NCBI RefSeq assembly: GCF_036711975.1
Contig: NC_091972.1
Coordinates: forward strand, 38,817,001-38,881,000
DNA length: 64,000 nucleotides
Reading direction: 5' to 3'
Origin: Onthophagus taurus
Taxonomy: Eukaryota; Arthropoda; Insecta; Coleoptera; Scarabaeidae
The first letter of the stretch is position 1. Every line of letters begins with the position of its first letter. Shown in pieces: positions 58,270 to 64,000 of this stretch. Both the position numbers and the translations under genes were made by a program. The notes beneath the pieces are model-generated. The model was not told the origin of the DNA. It worked only from the letters and a program-made list of their open reading frames with translations, and ran no database searches.

Positions 58270-58395
58270 ACTCCTAGCTACCACTACAACTGTTTTAGTT
58301 CTAGTGATAACTCTAAATCTACAACTAATACAGTCCAATGTTTAGTGTTAGTCGCTAGACCTAGAACTGTGTTAGTTCTATCACTAGAACTAAGA
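58270..58395. repeat. NNTAGT-type tract with inverted parts
   Basis: ttttagttctagtgataact and, in the opposite sense, ctagacctagaactgtg and cactagaactaag. It belongs to the hexamer family at 7540, 24228 and 46455. Confidence 0.5.
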
Positions 58396-59395
58396 CAAAA
58401 AGAGACTGGCAAAATTGATTCTCACTTCCTTGTAAATTTGCGATGTAAAGTAGAGGATTAATCTTTCACTTGTCTGATTTTCGGTATTGGAATTTTCGGA
58501 ATTTTGCATAATTCACTATCGCTTAGTTCTGTAAGTGCTTCTAAGTTACATAAAAAAAGTAGTCAGCGTCTCTGTTGTAGCAACAACAATGTTAACTATG
58601 GAACTATCAATCTGACTTATGATCCATGAGAATAAAATGGGTCGTGCATCTAGCTTTGTCGAACTAATAAAATATTCTGCAGTATTGTCTCTTTCACTAC
58701 TGCTACTGCAACCGAGGTACTACTATTGGGGTTAGTTTTGTTCCTTTTGTTAATGATGTCTTCTAAATACGATGTTGTACTAAGTATGTAACTAAATATG
58801 TTACAATAATTTTCATACTATGGGATCAAAGAAGTTGCACGGAAATTTGGAAGGAATGCGGCGAGACGGAAGATGTAATAAGATGAATGCGCGCACGCAG
58901 AACTCATTAACGTTTTACGTCAAGGATTTCCAGAAATTGCAGACCAGCATCCAAAACACCATCAGGACAACCTCCAAAAGGATGGAAATGTAGCTGGTCG
59001 TTTGCATTACAAGAAATGCAAAACAGAATGGGTAGAACAAACCTCTATGGCTTTCCCAAAGAAGAAGAAGTCATACTTATAACCCATGATATAGTTAAAA
59101 GAATTGAAGGTATGATTCTAAACAACTTCAATTTGGGGGAAATTTCTAATTGCTCGTAGGGAGCTTGGTCGTTGTTTACCTGGTTGCTATATGACTCTGT
59201 TACAAGCGAATTTTTTATAAAAATTCTGCTTGCTGAAAAGAATGCAATGCAAGTTCGATACTTTCACCCTTTTTTACACTTATCACATTAAGTGCTTAAC
59301 GTTTCTTTGTCAGAATATGTAGGGTTTATACACGAAAATTGCTACCCCTTCGTAAACTTTCTCACTATAGTTCACGATTTGGTTTGACTCTATAT
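58396..59395. other. Intergenic
   Basis: No supported gene or defined repeat was recognised here. Confidence 0.3.
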
Positions 59396-59399
59396 GTCG

Positions 59400-59870
59400 C
59401 CACGGCAGATGATTTACCGTTTTTGCTAGTTCTGAGTGGGGTTGTGTGCTTAATGGAGTTGTTCGAATGTTCGCAACCTTTAATACCTGCAATATATGCA
59501 ATATATCCTTGGCTTCAATATTATTTTGTTCCAAACGGCCTCGTTTCTCACATCACATCTTCTGTTTCGCATTCCTCCAGAATTTCCTTGTGTCATCTCT
59601 GGTCCCATGGCGAGTTTCGAGTGATTACTTTTAAAATCGCTTTCTCTCTCTAGTTTCTGCTATGTCTGCCGGCGCCTCCGTAGTATCTGTCATTATTGGC
59701 AGGCTTTGTATGTCCTCACTTTGGTCTCGGTAGATATGCAGTTGTTTTTCCAGATGGTCGATCTTAGTACTCTAGTTCAAGTATCTCCATGTTGATTTTG
59801 CCGCATGTATTCTAAAAGCCTGCGTTAGCTCATAACCTATGTCTGCAATCAATGTATTCGTCTTGTTTCC
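59400..59870. repeat. Dispersed repeat shared with 19800-20240
   Basis: ctttggtctcggtagatatgcagttgtttttccag at about 59718 corresponds to a closely similar phrase at 20056. This is probably another decayed copy of the same element. Confidence 0.45.
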
Positions 59871-60266
59871 ACGTCACCACGTTCTATACCAGGTCTTCTA
59901 GGCGCATGCGGTAGATTATCAAGGTAATAAACAAAGATATCAATGTTGCCACTTAAAGTTTCGCGTCCTTCTTGCTCTTTCTCGTTTTCGTCTTGATGAT
60001 TCAATGTACAGATAAAGAGATATTTCTAACTTTCATTTTTGCCCTTCCAAGACATCTTCCATTTCTATCAAAGAGCACCAGGTATCTTTTAACGTTTAAC
60101 TCATCGAATAGTAGGTTTTGAAGACAGCATCAAAGGTAGCCTCTTTTTATACCTACTTACTCATTTCTAATATAGTTGTTTTTTTCTAATAAATTTTCAG
60201 ACGTATTTTGCGTTTTTTATGAAATACAAGTTTGCCCAAAACAAATAATTCGAAATTATTGGTGTA

Positions 60267-61671
60267 CAGGGTGGTTCAAATTCGATGTCCGAATAGGCTA
60301 ACTCGAAAACTATAAGAGTTAGAAGAAAAGTAGCTTACATGTCATGATCTCGTTTTTCGAGAAACTGCTAATGCCGAAAACCTCATACCGCTATCGTCTT
60401 TTGTTTTTCCGCTAGAAGCCAAAATTGAAAATATCGTAAAACCCGCAAATCTAATTATCTTGGTTATTATTATAGGTGGAGTATTATAACTAAGGCATTA
60501 TATAGACACTTTTTTACAGAGAATTTGATGACGTAGTCAAAAAAATTTTGTCGGGTTTAGATTTTGAGATATTATCACAATTTTCGTTTTTTTAAATGGA
60601 AACAAGCACTGATTATTCGCTTAATAAATTCGTTATTTTTTTCTGATTACAAAAATATAGGGTTTGACAGGCCTATTTCTTATTGTTTTAGAATAAAACT
60701 AAAAATAAACTTTTCTTTTAGTGCCGTCGAAGGAATTAAATTTACAGTTTCCTGTAAATTACGGTTCTATAACTAAAAATTAAAAAAACATATTTCTGAT
60801 ATTTGAAACAAATATATTTGTGGAACTGTTTAATTTATATATGTTTTACACAAAAGTTGGAATAGATTGCATTATTTCACATTTTTTATTACGATTTAAT
60901 ATTATTTTTAAATGACTTAATAAATTATCGATAGATGGCGCTGATATGTTTTTATTTAAATTCAAATAAACATAGCAACATTTGTTTGTATTCGAAAATT
61001 TTCTGAAGTGTCACTTTAAAAATCGTGTTTTTAAGATCAATTACGAAAATTTGAAAAGTTTGACATGTTAGAATGTTACATATTAAAAAATTATTTGTTT
61101 TTAAATACTAGAAGTTATCTTCGTATTTAATTGTTAACTTTTTAGATTTTACCTACCGCCCCATAACTTACAGGAAACTGTAAATTTAATTTCCTCGACG
61201 ACACTAGATGGAAATTTTATAAAAAAAGTTTATTTTTAGCTTTATTCTAAAACAATAAGAAATAGACCTGTCGAACCCTATATTTTTGTAATCAGAAAAA
61301 AATAACGAATTTAATAAGCTAATAATCAGTGGTTGTTTCCATTTAAAAAAACGAAAATTCTCATTATATCTCAAAATCTAAAACCGAAAATTTTTTTTTG
61401 ATTATGTCATGAAATTCTCTGTAAAAAAGTGTCCATATAATGTCGTAGTTATAATACTCCACCTATAATAATAACCAAGATAATTGCACTTATTGGTTTT
61501 ACGATATTTTCAATTTTGCCCTCTAGGGGAAAAACAAAAGACGATAGCGCTATGAGGTTTTCGGCATTAGCAGTTTCTCGAAAAACGAGATCATGACATG
61601 TCAGCTACTTTTTTTCTAACTCTTATAGTTTTCGAGTTAGCCTATTCGGACATCGAATTTGAACCACCCTG
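60267..61671. mobile_element. 1.4 kb near-palindromic element, TA-flanked
   Basis: CAGGGTGGTTCAAATTCGA at 60267 is mirrored by the inverse ending CCACCCTG at 61671, with TA on each side. The arms match along about 500 bp (for example ctaactcgaaaactataag against its inverse near 61620-61640, and cctgtaaatt near 60750 against 61175). They leave a central spacer of about 400 bp. There is no open transposase frame. It looks like a foldback-type non-autonomous element with a mariner-like tip. Confidence 0.85.
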
Positions 61672-61674
61672 TAC

Positions 61675-62195
61675 ATAATTAAAAAACCAATAAAATGAGT
61701 TCAAACTTAACACATCTAGGTATTATAACACCCAGATATATTTATTTTTATAGAAACAAGATGGCCGAAAACAAAACACAAACAAATTGCGCCATCTATG
61801 CTTTTAGACATGAATTTTATAACATATATAGGATGTGATATATCAAATTGGGTTAAAATATTCTGATTATTACGAAAATGTTAGATAAATATGAAAATTA
61901 TTGATTTTCTTTTCGCCATATTTATTTGCAATTATATTTTTTATAAATATAGAGTGTGATGTTTCAAGTTAAGTTAGAATTTTGTGATCTTTACAAAAAT
62001 CTTAATCTTTTTGATATTTTTAAAAAATTTAAAACGCACTCGATTTTAATCCACATTTTATTATAAACTCATCAAAATTTAAGAAAATAAATAAGTTTTG
62101 GCATGGGGCCTTTTCTTAAAAGCCGACTGCGATGACTAATAAGAAAAACAATTAATTTGATATCTATGACCTAAATAGATAATAAATAGTAAGAA
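61675..62195. other. AT-rich, no gene recognised
   Basis: Nothing supported. It lies between the palindrome and the orphan first exon at 62202. Confidence 0.35.
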
Positions 62196-62201
62196 GCATA
62201 C

Positions 62202-62293
62202 CTTGTTTTATTTTAGATCCGTGTCTAATTCGAATAGGTTTCGTGCACCTGTAAACTAACGATCGTTGTTCTTATTAGTTACTACGACCGGAA
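62202..62293 (-). other. Orphan non-coding first exon, possibly of gene G
   Basis: On the minus strand a start region (TCATTCC near 62293) is followed by about 90 bases without a useful ATG. It ends in AAAACAAG|GTATGC, a good donor. The next minus-strand coding exon with an unpaired acceptor at its start codon is gene G at 55462, 6.7 kb away. The exon could also belong to a gene that was lost. Confidence 0.5.
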
Positions 62294-62310
62294 TGAAACG
62301 AACAATGGCT

Positions 62311-62316
62311 TATATA
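62311..62316 (-). promoter_or_regulatory. TATA box of the orphan first exon
   Basis: TCTATATAAGCC on the minus strand, about 20-25 bp upstream of the initiator-like TCATTCC. Confidence 0.6.
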
Positions 62317-62319
62317 GAA

Positions 62320-62880
62320 ACACCCATTCATTCGTATCTTGGTATTATCGTTTTTTGCTTGGTTCTCACTAAATACAAGGTCATGATTTAAGAAGGGATG
62401 AATTGTTTGAAACGTTTTTACGTGTTATTTTATTTACCTTGATTTTGTTATTTTTTTTCGGCAGATAAGATGCCCTTCAATGATTTTATAAAGCATACAA
62501 AAAAATCTTACAAAACCAGGAAAATACATTGTGAAATTAACGAATCCTAATAAGAATTATAAGAAAAATGTTCAGATTCACATTGTATCAATGAGGTAAT
62601 TATGTTATCGCTATATTTAAATAAAAGCTATTTACTATTCTTTTTCGGTTTGTTTAAACGGAAAAGTGATAAGATTCTTCTAAAAAACTTTCGCGAAATT
62701 TGTTTTATTACATTTATTTTTTTATAAACATCAGTCGTTTAAAAATACATCATTCCTTAGGTGTTATATTACATAATAAAGTAATGAATTACTCAAACTC
62801 AAAACAACATTTTATAAATTAACTCAAATGATTAAGCTTGCTAAGAAAACTTATATGTTAAAAAAATATATTAATGTAGT
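62320..62880. other. Intergenic between orphan exon and gene H
   Basis: AT-rich; no gene was recognised. Confidence 0.35.
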
Positions 62881-62889
62881 ATTTTTATT

Positions 62890-63544
62890 TTAGTCTATTT
62901 TATTATCTTCCTCCTCTTCAGCTGAAACGTCATCTTCAGCTTCATTTTTTTCAGTATTTTCTGAAAATTAATATTTAATTATAATCTATTAATTATTTAA
63001 TAAGTTATTTTACCATTTGCTCCACGTTTATTATGAATATTATTATTAGCAAATAAAGGCAATTCTATAAAAAGAAAAGTCATGTTATAAAACTCATTTC
63101 TAAATTTGCTTTTATTACCTGGAATTGGAAGTCCTGAAAAAGGAGGTTGTGGTGGCCAGAATGCTAAAAAAAATAAATTAATTTCTAAATTTTTATTTTA
63201 ATGATAAACTTACGGTACGGGGCTGAATACGGTGCAGGATACGGTGCTGGATATGGTGGTGAATATGGTGGATATGGTACTGGTGGAAACGATGGATATG
63301 AACCTGAAAAATAAATAAATTATTCTTAATTAATTATTAATTTCGTGTATTGAATAGAAGAGATTAATTTATCTAACAATAAGATATTTACCGTATTGAT
63401 TTATTGGGATATGTGGTGGAATAAATGATGATGGTATATCATTAATATCTAAAAAATGAAAGTAATTAATTGGATTTTTTTTTATTAAATTAATATGAAA
63501 AATCTTACTAATTCCATCTTGGATGATATTAATAGGTAAACTTC
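62890..63544 (-). CDS. Gene H: Pro/Tyr-rich protein made of phase-1 microexons (partial, 5' end unresolved)
   Basis: Six exons on the minus strand, 63544-63509, 63448-63392, 63303-63214, 63163-63119, 63064-63014 and 62960-62890, are 36, 57, 90, 45, 51 and 71 bp. Five GT/AG introns of about 49-60 bp separate them. All are phase 1 and join in one frame. The joined text starts SLPINIIQDGI, has PSSFIPPHIPINQYG and then PY/AP repeats (PPYPAPYPAPYSAPY). It goes on with FWPPQPPFSGLPIPE and ends in an acidic tail (AEDDVSAEEEEDNKID). AATAAA abuts the stop codon. No signal-peptide exon was found up to 64000, so the start is probably beyond the window or in an unseen exon. The architecture resembles A and B, but the sequence has no Cys modules. 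Confidence 0.7.
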
Positions 63545-63559
63545 CTGAAATAAATAAAA

Positions 63560-64000
63560 TCAATTAATTTATATTATCTCTACATATTTTTAATAATGTT
63601 ATGAAATAATATTTTCCTAAAATTGTAAAAGTTTGATCACCACCATTCATAATTTCCATTTTTCCGTCAACAAGGCATATACAGTAAAAAGCTTTGCTAC
63701 TTTGCTAATTCAACAACAAGCAGTTGGTAGGCAAACTCATGTTTTGTAAATTTTTACTTAAAAAATAAAGAAAGGAGTCAAGCAGTATCTAAAAATAAAA
63801 CTGCCAAAGAGCAAAATAGAGATTGAAGCGTCTATTTACGAAAGAAAGTTAAACTTAGCACCTATAAATATGGGAATCAAAATCAGTATTATCGGAACAG
63901 CAAAACCAAAGACTGCAAAACCGTGGTGACCAAAGACTTAAATAAAATACAATATCTTGTCTCCGCAGATTGAAAATAATGTTGACAATAGAAACCGATA
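63560..64000. other. Right edge, nothing resolved
   Basis: This probably lies in or upstream of gene H. A minus-strand ATG near 63661 opens a short frame but does not join gene H in phase. No other feature is supported. Confidence 0.3.

Overview
The window looks like AT-rich insect DNA, plausibly from a beetle (the order is a guess). Introns are mostly 45-70 bp, and TATA plus TCAGT-type initiators precede some genes. The repeats include mariner-like, pogo-like, hAT-like and TTAA-flanked elements, several non-LTR retrotransposons and Penelope-like elements, nearly all broken. No rRNA, tRNA or CRISPR array was recognised.

Layout: 1-6.7 kb is relic transposon and repeat DNA. A conserved ribosome-associated gene, Tma7, sits at about 6.9 kb. 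From 7.2 to 14.3 kb there are more relics. From 14.4 kb to the right edge lies a loose cluster of secreted, Cys-rich or Pro-rich protein genes. They are called F (14.4-15.6 kb), A (16.1-22.4 kb), E (27.3-27.8 kb), a dead copy of E (32.3 kb), C (32.8-33.5 kb), D (40.1-41.0 kb, the only one on +), B (48.6-49.8 kb), G (54.1-55.5 kb, perhaps with a first exon at 62.2 kb) and H (62.9-63.5 kb, partial). Gaps between them hold mobile elements and three tandem arrays with periods of about 366, 133 and 174 bp.

The cluster genes share features that suggest one diversifying family. Most have a signal peptide, and six have an intron whose acceptor lies at or 2 bp from the start codon. A, B, F, G and C have an Asn/Ile motif of the type NNT-x-x-NPINVTT-x-N-x-NNI downstream of a Cys-dense segment. 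A and B then have long Val-Pro or His-Pro repeats and end in small phase-1 exons, each coding one C-x2-C-x5-C-x3-C module. F, G and D instead carry a CC...SP..C...P[FY]..C module and a C...WPY..C motif. A and E also share an upstream promoter block. No function is recognised. Secreted, disulfide-linked structural, coating or adhesive proteins would fit the composition, but that is inference.

The rest is a record of nested insertions: a LOA/R1/I-like LINE and a DUF7869-type element inside a Penelope-like element (41-46.5 kb), a LINE inside a LINE (37.3-39.5 kb), a 177 bp hAT-like MITE inside a satellite, and a 1.4 kb near-palindrome.
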